Shown here in pieces: positions 50,121 to 62,426 of a stretch of 64,000 nucleotides of DNA. The notes under the pieces were generated by a model. The model made no database searches and was not told where the DNA came from. It saw nothing but the letters and a program-made list of their open reading frames with translations. Source of the DNA: Nymphaea colorata (Eukaryota; Streptophyta; Magnoliopsida; Nymphaeales; Nymphaeaceae); NCBI RefSeq assembly GCF_008831285.2, contig NC_045150.1, positions 806,001 to 870,000 of the forward strand. Direction: 5' to 3'. The position numbers and the translations under genes were made by a program. Positions within the stretch are counted from its first letter, which is position 1; every line of letters begins with the position of its first letter.

Positions 50121-50335
50121 CTTCCCTCTTGAATTCAAATCTTAAATTCAAATTTTGAATTTTGGCTCAAACTCTTCCTTCTTGGATTGAAATCTTGAAT
50201 TCGAATTTTGAATTTTGGCTCTAAAACTTTTCTCTCTTGAACTCAAATCTTGAATTCGAATTTTGAATTTTAGCTCCAAAACTCTTTTATCTTGAATTCA
50301 AATTTCAAATTTTGGCTCCAAAGTCTCTATAAATA
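50121..50335 (+). repeat. 54-bp tandem repeats followed by a TATA box (LTR-like U3)
   Basis: Four units start near 50121, 50174, 50228 and 50282. Each has CTCTTGAATTCAAATC-like sequence followed by AATTTTGAATTTTGGCTC. TATAAATA at 50328-50335 follows, then a CT-rich leader-like stretch to about 50460. The layout parallels the LTR-like block in OR intron 5. No matching second LTR or coding part was found. Confidence 0.55.
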
Positions 50336-50340
50336 CCTAT

Positions 50341-51514
50341 ACAATCTTTTCTCTTGAGCATGAGCCAACCATGAAGGAACCTTTTGTGCTTCCTTACTTG
50401 AAATTCCAATTTTTTTTTTTGCTCTTTCTTTTCATTTTCTCTCTTCTTCTCCAACCTTGGGAGCAAACTTCATCAACCTACAACTCTTCAAAGAAGCACA
50501 AAAGGATCCCTTGGTGGTTCAACATCTTAGAGTTTCATCTTAAGTGACTTTAAGATCATTCAAAAGAGAGGGCTCATTTCTAATATCATTCATATTCAAG
50601 GTATGTAATCTTCATCTCATTTTCATCTATTTTCTCTTTTCCTCTTGTCACCTCCTCATGGCCGTGCAAGAAAGCTCAAATGATTTCTTATCCTGAATCA
50701 AGAGCTATATCTTGAGTGTACCGAGAGTATGAGCAAAGTGAAATAAATTCTATTTCTTCATTTTATCCCCAAAAATATGCTTGTTATATTGTCTTCCTCC
50801 TCATGTATGCTTGAAATGATGTTTATGCATGATATTCTAATTTTTCTTTAATTAATGAGCAAATGCACGGTGAGAATGAGTACTTGGGGTTGAGATTTCT
50901 TCAATCCTGTGTTGATTTTTGATGTTGGGACTTGTCCAACCCGGGAGAGCCCTCCACAAATTTGTACATATTAAAGTGCATCTTCATGTCATTTTCACAC
51001 ATAGTTTATTTCTTAAACACTCGATTAGGATTCCCAATGAGTGCTTCGACATTCTCCATTTCACGTATTTTTTATTTTCTTCCATACCCAATGGTGGAAG
51101 AAATGTATTTTCTTGAAGCAAATAATATGATTTTATGTTCATATTTGGAAGCATGTTTTCCAAAAGATTTTTAAAACTAAATACCCTCTCTAATGTGGCC
51201 ATGGACACTTAGTTTGGACTCTTACACGAGTTCAAGCTCCCTTCCAGCATACATAAAACTTGAAGTCGGTTGTTTTCATTTCTTGATTTTTATTTTCATG
51301 AAGACATGTATGTATATACGTGTTATATATGTATGCGTGCACATGATTATTTCTTTTTGTCATTCTCTCTTTATGATTTAACATATCTTTTTACAAACTC
51401 TCATATACGTATATATAAATATATACACGTTTATTCCATTTTTTAAATCTCTTTCTCTTTCTAAAATGATCTTCTCTCTTCTATTTGATTTAAACTTCAT
51501 TTTCCCAAGGTTTC

Positions 51515-51549
<35 letters not shown>

Positions 51550-53202
51550 TATCTCTCTTCCTTTTAAATTTTTAATTTTATGATTTTCAAAATCTATTTT
51601 TCTCTCTCTTTATCTATATCTCTCTTGGGATCGAGTCTTTCATTTTTTCTCATTCTTTCAATAGTTTTCTCTTATCATTTTAGATTTTAATTTTTCATTT
51701 GCCGGCTTCATCAAGACTACAAATCAAGTAATGATCCAATATTGAATTTATGTTTGACGGTTTACAACCCCAATCTATTTTCAAAAACTTTTCCTGTTTA
51801 TATATGATAGTTATCAAAACAAAAATCTTAGATGTATGTTATGGTAAAAATATTTGTAGATGAATATTGTGGTATAAATGTTTCATTCTCTTTTAATCAT
51901 ATATGCTTCATTCTCTTTTAATCATACAGGTTCAATTCATTCATGCATTCACAATCACTTAATATCACTTATGAGCACAATCACATTTCTAAAAAAACTT
52001 AAGCAAAATGTGATGGAGCACTAAGTAGGTGGTAACTAAATTAAAGCAAAATCTCAAACCTACTTAAAGTCTTAACAGAACACTAAAATGACTTCAAATG
52101 ATTTTCCAAGCTTTCCAAATGGTATTTACAAAGATTTTTCAATTCTAGTTTTTCCTAAAATATTTCACATTATCAAGTAATTCTTTAAGAATCTTTTCAA
52201 AAGTTTGAAACATCAAACTTTCAACATTTTTCTCAAACATTACATGACATGTAGAATGAAAAAGATGTTCAAGCCAAAATGAAATGCATCAACGATAAAC
52301 ATAGCCCTTAGATTGATTACCCTCGATAAAAGTACCAGGAATGATCGATCCTCATACCGATAGGCGAGTCCATTTTTCACTCATTTTCAATACAAAACCT
52401 CATTTTTTTAGAGCACTCTAAAACCAATGAAAATTTTGAGATGCAAAAATCATCCTCATTACCAATGTCAAAAACATTGGCATGGTTGGGTGGAGCTAGG
52501 GAGCGGGGAGGGTCTTTCCACCAATTAATTTTTTGAAAAAAAAATTAAAGTATCATATAAAATATGTTAAAAAATATCATTCAACCTAAATTAATTTTTT
52601 TAAGATTATATAGTGACCCTTTAACCAAAATTCCTAACTCCACCCCTTGTAGAATACCAAAAGAGTGACTCATCACCTGTCAAATCCTTGAAGCACGATT
52701 CACGTCCTTCCGCCCTTTGATCCTCTCTTGTTTGAGTAGAGCATCAACATCAGCATCAACATACATGATAGGTCTGTAGGGAAAATGGAGGGGAAAGTAA
52801 ACCTAGGTGACTTGATTTCACATGCTAGCTGGATCATGTCTCTGTCGTTCTTTGACAATTTAGTTGCCCCGTTCATGGGAACATGTCAGGTATTTAACTT
52901 TCAATTATACTTCAAGAATTGAATACAAAAATTCAATGTCTTCATGATGAAAGTTTGTTTTATGGCCCTCCCTAAAAAACAACCTGTTTCCCATCATTTG
53001 GTGCATCACCAACTAAACAATGAAGAAGACATGACTTTCATAAACAAGAGGCATGATTAACTTCCGTTAGTCAGACCTTGGGATCTGAAATCTTACAATG
53101 AGGGAACAGATTAAACTTTCATACCAAAACCAAAAAGATTAAACTTTCATACCAAAACCACAAGTAAAATTGACAGAATTCTAGATGGTAGGCAGTAGCG
53201 AT
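50341..53202. other. AT-rich intergenic DNA, no gene seen
   Basis: Begins with the CT-rich leader of the LTR-like block. It contains (TA)n(CA)n at 51514-51549. At about 52490-52650 is a possible old inverted-repeat element with ends GGTGGAGCTAGGG and CTAACTCCACCCC. No coding gene recognised. Confidence 0.45.
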
Positions 53203-53620
53203 GTCAATTGGTCGGATTCGGACGGATGCATCATGTAAAATATCTGACTTATCAGATATTTATATGTTCAAATTTGAATTCGGATACAAAATATTACATA
53301 CCATATTCGAATGTGGTTTTTAAGTTTACATCAGAGAATCCGATCTGAATCCGATTTCCAAGTTTACATCTGAAATCCAATCCGAACTCGAATTTCAAAT
53401 TCGTAACCGGATCCGATCCAACTCTAACCTTTTACAAATTTTATCTAATCCAAGCCAAATCTGAATTTGAGTTAATATCCATATCTGAACATCCAAAATC
53501 AAATTTCATATCCGAATGTAATAATCTGAAATCCATTTTCAATGTTAGCTCATCCGGAATATCTATAGCTATATTGTGGATCCGAAATATCCAAATTCTG
53601 GTAAAATTTAACGATGCAAA
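53203..53620. repeat. Degenerate GGATTCGGAT-type element (GATGTCAA family)
   Basis: Starts TAGCGATGTCAATTGG, one base from the left end of the 4049-4448 element. It continues as repeated degenerate words GGATTCGGA, AATCCGATC, TCCGAATT. The right end is unclear. Confidence 0.5.
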
Positions 53621-53875
53621 TAAAAAACCTAATTTTTCTAAAAAAAATAATCAGGTGTATACGAAGGAAAGAAAAACACAGCTATGAGAGAACCTGCTCA
53701 GTGTAAAATATTCTTTAGAAAAAATAATGCATTGAACCAGATTATATATCCTAACAGTTTTTTCAGCAGAAAACTTAAAAGGAAACATTATTAAAGCCAT
53801 TAGCCATCGAAATGGTTATATTATGGCACATAAATGAGAAATTATTTCAGTAAGATGAGTCGAATTGATCACTAT

Positions 53876-55222
53876 TTTTTCTCTAGCGGCTGCTCGGAGT
53901 ATTTGGAATGTGCTCATTCACTCAAAATGTTGCGCAGATATACTTCGGCATCCTCATCTCATGCCTCCACCTAAGTGATAGGCCTACGGGTAAGACAGTT
54001 TTTCGGCGTTATAACTTTTGGTCTCAAAATTCAGATTACTTTGATTTAGTTAAATCCAAGTGGCAGCTGTTTAAAAATGGGTGCGCTATGGTCCGCCTTC
54101 TCAAAAGAATGGAGGTGGTGCATCGAGCTACACAGGCTTGGAGTAAGAGCGGCGTCTATAATTTTGACAGCAGAAGGGCCAGCACGCACTATGGGAGCCA
54201 TCTCTCATGCACACTTAGAGGTCGAAAGAGGTAATCCTTCGTCTGTCTTAGAGGAAAATAAGTAGACAGTGGAACTTAGGTCCCTCCTGCAGCAGGAAGA
54301 AGAATTATGGCGTCAGAAATCTCGGGTCAGGTGGCTTCAGAAAGGAGATTCTAACACTAATTTTTTCATGCACATGACCAGCAATAGGCGTCAGAAAGCA
54401 AAATCAGATCCATTGTCAACGGCGATTCTCGCATCACAGACGACAATGGGATTTTTTAAATCTGCACCTCCTATTTTGAAGGCCTGCTAGGCAACAACTC
54501 TGCACCTGGCTGGCTCCCGGAAGGGCTTGAGAAAGGCCCTTTGGTTTCTAGTGCAGAAAACGACTCTCTTCATCGCCCTGTGATAGAGGAAGTTCGGTGG
54601 GTAGTGTTGGGAGCAGACAGTAATAGTAATTCGGCTCCTGAGCCCCATGGTTTCCCAAACAAGTTTTTTGATTCATTCTGGCCCATTGTCAGGGATGATG
54701 TCTCAGCTGCCATCGAGGATTTTTTTTTTAAAAAAAAAAATATTGGCAAGATTATCAAGGACCCATTTTGCTCTTACACCTAAAGTGCACGAGCCAAGTC
54801 GACAAATTTCCCTCTATACTAGTGTTCTTAAGTTTATTAGCCGCATCATGGTTATTAGAATGTGGCCTATCCTTAACCGAATCATCGGGAAGAACCAGAG
54901 TGCCTTTCTCCTAGGACGGAAAATCCAAGATAGCTTCGTATTGGATCATAAGATGATGGTGGGCCTCAACGTCAGGAACACTAAAGCACCATGTGCTAAA
55001 TGAGACCTTAACAAGCGCTACGATCGAGTCATGCCTTTAGCCATTTGAGATTCCATGAAAGATGGATTAGACGGATTCGTTTGTGCATCACCTCTGTTTC
55101 CTTTGCACTTCACATTAATGGATGTGAAGGAGAGTGGTTCGATCCTATCAAAGGGCTTCGGCAGGAGATCCCTTCTCTCATACCTCTTTATTTTAGTAAT
55201 GGAGATTGTCCCCCGTAGATCG
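53876..55222 (+). pseudogene. LINE ORF2 remnant, 5' part (linker and N-terminal reverse transcriptase)
   Basis: Plus-strand frames match plant L1 ORF2. They include RRYNFWSQNSDYFDLVKSKW (54005), EEELWRQKSRVRWLQKGDS (54290), and HGFPNKFFDSFWPIVRDDVS (54640). Further on are FALTPKVHEPSRQISLYTSV (54770), IIGKNQSAFLLGRKIQDS (54880) and SYLFILVMEI (55185). Several stops and frame changes are present. The sequence stops fitting after about 55222, just before the segment that should carry the YADD/FADD catalytic motif. Confidence 0.8.
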
Positions 55223-55711
55223 TTTGATTGTTGTTTATTGGGACAAGACAAAGGTGTTTGATTGTTGTTCATTGAGACAAGACAGACAAGCTGTCCATTC
55301 ATGAACAATGATGCTCATTGTCCACTCATTGTCCACTGTTTGATGATTTTAAGAACAAAATACTACGTTCTTCTTGTTCGATGTTTGTTTCGTGTTTCTA
55401 TTCTGTTTGTTTGTGTCTTTCATTTGTCTGTCTTGTCTGGTGTTTGTTTATGTTTTATTTGAACTTTTTGTTCTACCTGATGTTCGAATAGACCACAACC
55501 ACATGTTATATATGTCTTATCTGGAGTTTGTTTATGTTTTATTGGAACTGTCAGTTCTATCTGATGTTCGAATATACCACAACCACATGTTTGCAACTTT
55601 CTTGAGGGCAACTTCTATGGAGTACTGAATCATAGATTAAAAACATCTAGCATTTTTTTCCAAGAAATACTTCACAAATATGAGAGTTGACCGACCATTC
55701 TGCACTTCTCA

Positions 55712-55748
<37 letters not shown>

Positions 55749-57154
55749 AACGAGTTACTGGTTGAAACAGTACAAAGTTTTACCATGAAGTAGGATGAAA
55801 GAAAGTCACGCGGACTGCAGTTGTTACATTAACAATGCTCAAACAACTAGGACATATATCCTCTAGCTTGCAGACCTTACTGAGTTGTACGTGCCAACTA
55901 TTCAAACAGCCAAAAAATAAGACCCAAAACAACTTGTTTTTTCATTAATGAAGAAAATAGACAAACAAACTGAAACCAGTTCGCCATGTTGAACCAAAAG
56001 TGATGCATCTAAGATTCCGGTAGTAGTTTATAAATAGTATATTATTCAATATTTGAAGCCCATGCTTTCTACAGAAATGCCCTTGTCTACAAAGATCAAT
56101 CTTTATAAATTTCAATGTTCGGCCATCCTTGTTCAGCCTGAAACTTCACAAACATGGCTAGGAATTATCGTGCAGCCTAGATCCGAATGTACAGTGACCT
56201 CTTGGCGTGCATTTCTCACCAAATCCCTACAATGAGAAGCAACAACCTTACTTAAATATCACACCCTAGAGAGAGAGAGAAACCTGTAAAAGCAAACAGT
56301 GTAGTCACTGGCATTCTTCCCTTTCCATGGTATTTGATTTCATATATGCTCTCTTCGGTCAACACACTATTCCTGGAATAATAAAATTCAAAAAGATACC
56401 CTCGGACAATTTATAAGCTACAGTTTTGCAACATCAAATTTCTATTCTTTGATGATATAAAAAAATTAAAAGCAGTCTCTCTTTTTGATGGAGCATGAGA
56501 TGATGTTCTCATCTTCGGGTGTCCTTTCGGAGAAGCCTCTAGAGAGGATGCTTTGTGATTGGTATCTGCATCCTCATTGTCCTCCTCAAAGAAGAAAATG
56601 CAAACACAAAGAATGTATTTCGTATGTCATCCTCTCAGAAAAGTGGACAAAAGAATAGGAGGCAAATTCCAACAGGACTTTTCATTCGTTCGACTCTAGT
56701 GTCACAGTATTTTCCAGTTATCCCCAACACTTAATGGCTACAATTTCAGACTGAATCAAGAAAAAAGAACAGAAATTCATGGCATGAAAGGACACAGCAG
56801 AGAAAATTTATTCCTTCAACATGCCAATAACTATATGTCCGCCACTCATATGTGACATTTACCAAGTGGTCATTCCTTCTCTCTAGTGGCTTTCAGGACC
56901 AGAGGAATGCTAGTTAGGTCCATCATCCCCAATAGAGAGCAAGGAATAAAAGAGAAGAACAGAGCCATATTGCTAACAATGAAGGAATACATTGTTCAAA
57001 AACAAAATCAGCAGAGATGGCAAGAATCAGAATTCCTAGTAGACATTGATAACTGATGATGAAAATGCCTCTAGTTCACTGTTTTCAGAAATACATTGTT
57101 GACCAATTTGGCTTTTACCTTTTCCTAACTTGAATTTAGTATGCCCTCTTATCA
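55223..57154. other. Foreign DNA within the LINE, first part
   Basis: No recognised gene. Contains an 84-bp tandem duplication (55430-55592) and (GT)n(GA)n at 55712-55748. 55223-55330 repeats TTTGATTGTTGTT plus GAGACAAGACAGAC-like words. Confidence 0.45.
55430..55592. repeat. 84-bp tandem duplication
   Basis: Two copies starting GTCTTGTCTGGTG (55430) and GTCTTATCTGGAG (55514). Both end with GATGTTCGAATA then ACCACAACCACATGTT. A few substitutions separate them. Confidence 0.85.
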
Positions 57155-57176
57155 TTACTGACTAGATTACCAACAT
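57155..57176 (+). repeat. 22-bp direct repeat flanking the GPAT fragment (left copy)
   Basis: TTACTGACTAGATTACCAAC followed by AT; the identical 22 bp occurs at 57929-57950, bounding the 752-bp GPAT-derived segment. Confidence 0.9.
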
Positions 57177-57928
57177 TGTATTTGAAAAAGTAATGATTCT
57201 TTCCAGCCTTTTTGGATGACAGGAAGCGTATGTGGTGTACAGGCAAGATGAGAAGAATGGCTTGCCTTCTTCAATCATGGCAAGAGAGAAGTATCCCAAG
57301 CCCCTGGTCTTCCATGATGGCAGACTGGCTTTTTTGCCTACTCCAATGGCCTCCTTGACTATGTTTCTATGGATTCCTTTTGCCTTCCCGCTAGCCATCT
57401 TCAGAATCGTAATCGGGATCTCTCTCCCCATGAAGTTTGCTAGAGCAATAGCAGCCATGGATGGTGTGCAGATAAGAGTCAAGGGGCTTGACAGAGTAGA
57501 CAGAAACGCCTAGAAGGGTGTTCTCTATGCCTGCTCACACACGACTCTGCTGGACCCTGTGATCCTCAGCAGTGCATTGCAAAAACCACTGTCAGCAGTG
57601 ACCTACAGCGTGAGTAGAACCTCTGAGATCCTCTCCCCTATCAAAACAGTGAGGCTAACAAGAAACAGAGAGAGAGATGCAAAGACCATGAACAGGCTGC
57701 TGAAGGAAGGGGACTTGGTGGTGTGCCCAGAGGGCACCACATGCAGAGAGACCTACCTCCTGAGATTCAGCTCACTGTTTGCAGAACTGGCTGATGACAT
57801 AGTGCCTTTGGCCATGAACACATCTGTGAGCATGTTCTATGGCACAACAGCCAGTGGGTTCAAGTGTTTTGGACCCATTGTTCTTCATGACGAACCCTTC
57901 TCCTGTGTATGAAGTGGAAATATTGGGG
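57177..57928 (+). pseudogene. Broken last exon of a glycerol-3-phosphate acyltransferase (GPAT1-3-like)
   Basis: The translation matches the acyltransferase half of plant sn-2 GPATs, enzymes that acylate glycerol-3-phosphate for cutin/suberin-type lipids (family knowledge). From 57226 it reads EAYVVYRQDEKNG, then YPKPLVFHDGRLAFLPTPM (57290), SHTTLLDP (the HX4D catalytic motif, 57536), [16 protein letters not shown]-like sequence and [18 protein letters not shown] (57720), then [12 protein letters not shown] (57835). Before EAYVV is a pyrimidine-rich CTTTCCAG...GACAG, so intron sequence came along. A TAG stop at 57511-57513 and a frameshift near 57887 break the frame. The other exons and the C terminus are missing. 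It is a DNA-level copy, not a processed transcript. Confidence 0.85.
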
Positions 57929-57950
57929 TTACTGACTAGATTACCAACAT
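57929..57950 (+). repeat. 22-bp direct repeat flanking the GPAT fragment (right copy)
   Basis: Exact copy of 57155-57176. The GPAT similarity stops at this repeat. Confidence 0.9.
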
Positions 57951-59002
57951 CTACACTTACTGCTCATTAGAATATTAAGCTGATCCAAAGTTCAAACTCA
58001 AAAATATAGCTCTTGACACTTGAATCTCATCACTAGGTATTCTTTCACAGTATCCTTTACCCTCGTTGAAGTAGCCATACAGAGGATCCCATGTTATCAA
58101 CACACTAAACCTATCACAACTGAATGATGTGATGTCACATAAAGTGACAAGAGCCTAGTGCAGCAGTTATATTCTGGCCCAAGTATTGGCATGTGACGCA
58201 GATATGTAAGAACCAGTAAAAATTAAAAATTTGTTGCAAATAATCCCAAAGGAAAACGAGAGATTAACAGCAGATTCTGAGTTCTTTCAGTAAACCTTCT
58301 GCAATACTTTGTAAACCTGCAGAAATTTGAAAGGCTGATTGCGTGTAATGCACAATAAGCCTTCAGAATCACAATCAGGAAAGGGCATATGCAAAATAAG
58401 GCTTTAGAATCACAATAACAAAAGGACAGACTTATATTTAAGACCCCCAAAGGCTGTACTCATGACCCTCCTTGAAAGCAAAAGAAACATGTTTCATCCT
58501 AAGTGGAAATAACTTTTTTTTTTCCTCCAATCATGCCTCATTCGGTATCCCCTTTCAAACAAATCTGCATCCCTCTTCAAAGAAAACCTTTGAACCACAG
58601 AGGACAAAGAAGACTCCAAAGAGGGAAGGAAAAGAGGGAGAACATGCGACGCTTGTAGGAGATGCTGCGTCGGTTCACGAAGAAGAAGAACACCATAAAA
58701 CCCCTCTGCCGCCAACGGAAATGCGTGCTGAAAATTGGCCGAGGGAGAGACAGGGGGCAGAAAAAACGAGCAGAAAGAGACAGAGAGAGAAAGAGAGAGA
58801 TTGACTATCACCATGGCAAGCCGCCGCCCAGGAGCCGCTGGAAAATGCCCTACTGAGGAGCTGCTCGAGGACGCCGGTTGATGAGCTGCAGCAAGAGGAA
58901 ACGAATAGAATCCGTGTAGACGACGAAGGAGAAGAAGAGATGGGGGAGAGAAACAGAAAGGCTCGGGCGACGGAGGTGAAGAAGAGAAACAGGAAGGGCT
59001 AC
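57951..59002. other. Foreign DNA within the LINE, last part, with a GC-rich stretch
   Basis: 57951-58580 has no recognised feature. 58600-58990 is GC-richer and, on the minus strand, CT-rich, like a plant 5' untranslated region or first exon (for example TTCACCTCCGTCGCC). The open frames there are low-complexity and not recognised. Confidence 0.4.
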
Positions 59003-60590
59003 TATATTATTTTGCTTTTTGTGTTTATTAACAAGCGAAGTACAAGGAATTTGCAATGCTCTCGCCAACTTTCAGAACTGCTCAGGTTCGATCATCAATT
59101 TCACTGGGTTTAATCTTTCATCTTCAAGAATCCATGCTATGACAACCACCTTTGGTTGGTCCTACCAGATGCAGCATTTTACCTACCTGGGCATGCCGTT
59201 GCTCACTAGTGATCTCCTTGAAAGCATCATCTGCTCTCCCCTTTGCTTGTTTGTTAAAGTGGGGAAACATTTATCATGTTGGAGGCAAAAGATGTTTTCT
59301 CATGCTGGCATGTCTTTTTGGTCGGATTACGTCCTTAGCCGGCTATTCCCCAATACTGGGGGCCAACTTCATTTTGGGGAGAATGTTGTGCTGGATCAAT
59401 TTTCAACAACCATTCCCCTGCGTGGCGTCACACTTTTGCAGCATGGAAAAGCATCAGATCTCTTATCAAATGAGAAAGAAGTTCACAATGGTATGCATGC
59501 GAAGTTCTGGCTTGATGCGTGCCATGCTCTGGCTCTTAGCTCTGATTCCTGGTGAGAAATACTCGCTCATTGAAGCCACCAAATCCATCTCAATCCATGA
59601 CATACTTTTGGAGATGGAGTGGGATTCAACATTTTTGTAGTTACTCTTCCGACCCTTGGTCACCAAGTGGGGGATATTCGGGTCTGGACTGTGGACCGTA
59701 AGAGCATTATTCGAAGGTATAATGGCCAATGCGGTAGCTGATAAATGGCGGGAGCGTATTTGGCCGGCTTCTGATCTGCCAAGAGCTAGCTGCCTCTTGA
59801 TTGCAGGGCTCAAAGATTGGGCCTCAATTTGGCTGTCTCTGCCTAAATGCTATCGAGGACAAGAGGCATCTCTTCTTCAAGGGCAACATTTATCGCAGGA
59901 TTATGGACCATACTACTGGGAAGTTTACTCGAGTTCGTGGTAGTGGCAGCAGCGCAGGTTTAGAGCGAAATGGTTATTGAAATGTTGGAAGAACTGCTAC
60001 CACCTTCTTGTGCGGTTTATTTGGAAGCTTCCAAATAGTGCGAAGCATGAAGGAAGAGAGGCCTTTCTGGATTCTAAGGAAGCTTCCAAATAGTGCGAAG
60101 CATGAAGGAAGAGAGGCCTTTCTGGATTCTAAGGAGTCAACTTGTCAGGAACATTTCTGTCTTGGTAAAGAAAGATCAACGGGGTTTTGCTGGACCGGCT
60201 CCAACATGGGGTAGCTAGGTGGAAGCTGCCCTTTATTGGGCCCTCTACCGACGTATGGCAGAAATTCTTCGAGCCTAGATGGAGCAATTCTTATTCAGTG
60301 CAATCATGTCAAGTGGATGAATCATCTTGATGGTGCTATTAATGGATTTAGACCTTTCGTTTTCATTCTACAGCAGATCTGGCCCTGCAACCGAATGTAT
60401 GCACTTGGGAGCTCCCCTCCAGCTGCTGAAGTTATTCATCTACTTACTCTATCTAATGGTAGAGACCTTTTTTCTGAATGGAAAGGTCACGGATGGGATC
60501 AGGAGCACTTTCTGTGTTTATACCCAAAGAAAGAGAGCCCTAAAGGCTCCCATTTTTTGTCACTGTATATAACTATTTCTTGTCAATAAT
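59003..60590 (+). pseudogene. LINE ORF2 remnant, 3' part
   Basis: Continues the LINE at 53876-55222. LLTSEVQGICNALANFQNCSG (59022) is the segment just after the RT active site. FTYLGMPL (59178) and LSCWRQKMFSHAG (59272) follow, then HAKFWLDACHALALSSDSW (59492), the zf-RVT region. The catalytic Asp-Asp motif itself is lost. Later frames to 60590 are less certain. A 55-bp tandem duplication at 60023-60132 shifts the frame. The end near 60560-60600 (TGTATATAACTATTTC) resembles the 3' end of plant LINEs, but no poly(A) tail remains. Confidence 0.75.
60023..60132. repeat. Perfect 55-bp tandem duplication
   Basis: 60023-60077 and 60078-60132 are identical (start GGAAGCTTCCAAATAGTGCG). It lies in the decayed LINE; lack of any difference means it is recent. 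Confidence 0.95.
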
Positions 60591-62049
60591 ATTCTGGGAA
60601 AATTCCCGCAGCCTTTCTACGGAGTATATTTTTAAAAAGGTTATGATGCCATAGAAAAACCCTAAAAAATGAAGCAGGATGTTGAAAAACCATACAGTTT
60701 AAATACACTTTAATTTGTTTAAGTTTCAATATCCCACTTCATTGCTTTATATGCTATGGCTGTTGACCTTTTTTTCAACAACAACAAATAAACATTTTTT
60801 TTTTCAATAAGCCGCTCATTAACTTGCATCTATTTGGTGTCGCCCAACTAGAATTGCAATGTCAACATGTGTCATTTTTGAAATCTAAATCAAATCTGGA
60901 AAATAAACATCTTCTCATCACCTAAATATGTTCGCTATAATGGTTAGGTCGAATATTTTGATTATGAATTTAGGAATTTATAATTTTCGATTCTAGATTG
61001 TTTGGTCCAGGTTGGCCACGTGGTTTAGGTTCAATTATGAGCCTTATTGAGTTACTACCTGAAGTATTATGCATCATATTGTCATTTATATCTGTAATGT
61101 TTAGACTCATACATGCATCCATCGAAAACCTTGATTTATACTTAGGACTTGGCATAGAGCATTAAGATTGGCTCTAGAATTGAACATGGCTTTTTTACTC
61201 GAGAGTGGATTAGAACTCAAATTGAATTGCACCAATCAAATGAAATCGAATAAGTTTCGGTAGATAAGATCTGAATGGCTGAATCCCATTGACTGATGAC
61301 CCAGATTCATTTAAGGACTACCAATCTAGATCAAATAAGAAATAATAGATTAAATTTTGGTCTGAATTTTGTTTTTTAAGCATCTAATTCATTTGGTAGC
61401 AAGTCCAATAAAGATATTGGATTTTCACATGTAACCATGTAGATCCATGTTTGTTTTGATCCAATCATTTTGTTAATTCAATAAATAAATTTTTTATTAT
61501 TTAAAAAAAAAATTGATTTTAAATGTATATATTTCAATGTTAGTTAAAAAACACTTCAATAAAGGAATTTTTGTTTAATTGATTGCGTTAATTTATCTTT
61601 TGAAAGTATGTTTTTCTGTTTTAATATAAAATTTTGTTTGGATAACAAAAGAAATTGTCTCAAGCATGTATTTTGAGTCTAAATTACAAGAAATACATAT
61701 TAAAAAAAATTATAGCCTCAAATAGTAATCATGGATCATTATTCTTATAAACCAAGTTCAACTTTTAAATATATTAATCCTATACTATTTTTGTTTCGAA
61801 AATACTAGTCTTTTATTTTCATTAATTGTTTTTGCTATTATATTTATATGACCTTATTTCTTCATTACGGCCTTGTATACTTAAAATAAGATTCAAATTT
61901 ATTATGGTTTAGGGTCCACAAGAAAGAAAATATGGCTATGAACCTTCATTTTCCAGCTACTGAGTGATAATTGACGTGGGTCAAAGAGGATGGTTTATAG
62001 AAGAATGATAAATCTTAAAAGTTTAATTCTTTGTATAGATTTTATGTTA
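60591..62049. other. AT-rich intergenic DNA, no gene seen
   Basis: No recognised gene, RNA or transposon end. Confidence 0.5.
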
Positions 62050-62426
62050 TTGTATTGTCAATAATTTAAGTTGGTTCCCATGTTTACAGCTTTTGCCAAA
62101 ACAGCCCGAAACATGTTAAGTTCCAGGTTCAAAACCCATCAACCCATAATTTCAAAAGACGTTGGATTTGAATTTATAGTTTCTGATTCGGATTCCATAG
62201 GATTAAGATGGGTGAACTTGGATTCCGATGGGCGACTTCGGATTCTGATTTGAATATCATACTAAGAAAAGTGTTATCCAAACAGATAATTATTTAAAAC
62301 CAAATCCAAATTCGATTAGATATCATCTTTTAAATCCATATCCAATCTGATTTTTTATTGGGATGTTCTATCATATCTGATTTTTTTAAATGTTTCGGTC
62401 AGATATCGATCTGTTGACATCCCTAG
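62050..62426. repeat. Degenerate element with GATGTCAA-family right end
   Basis: The right end TGTTGACATCCCTA (62413-62426) matches the right end of the 4049-4448 element. The interior has GATTCGGATTCC, GGATTCCGATGGG and AATCCAAATTCG words. The left end was not located. Confidence 0.5.

Noticed and set aside
57232-57912. A functional GPAT gene
   Set aside because: The N-terminal exons are missing, a TAG stop lies at 57511, a frameshift lies near 57887, and similarity ends at a direct repeat.
58472-58856. Frames of 64-110 codons as a new gene
   Set aside because: Low-complexity, GA/CT-rich translation with no domain; more likely a captured leader fragment.
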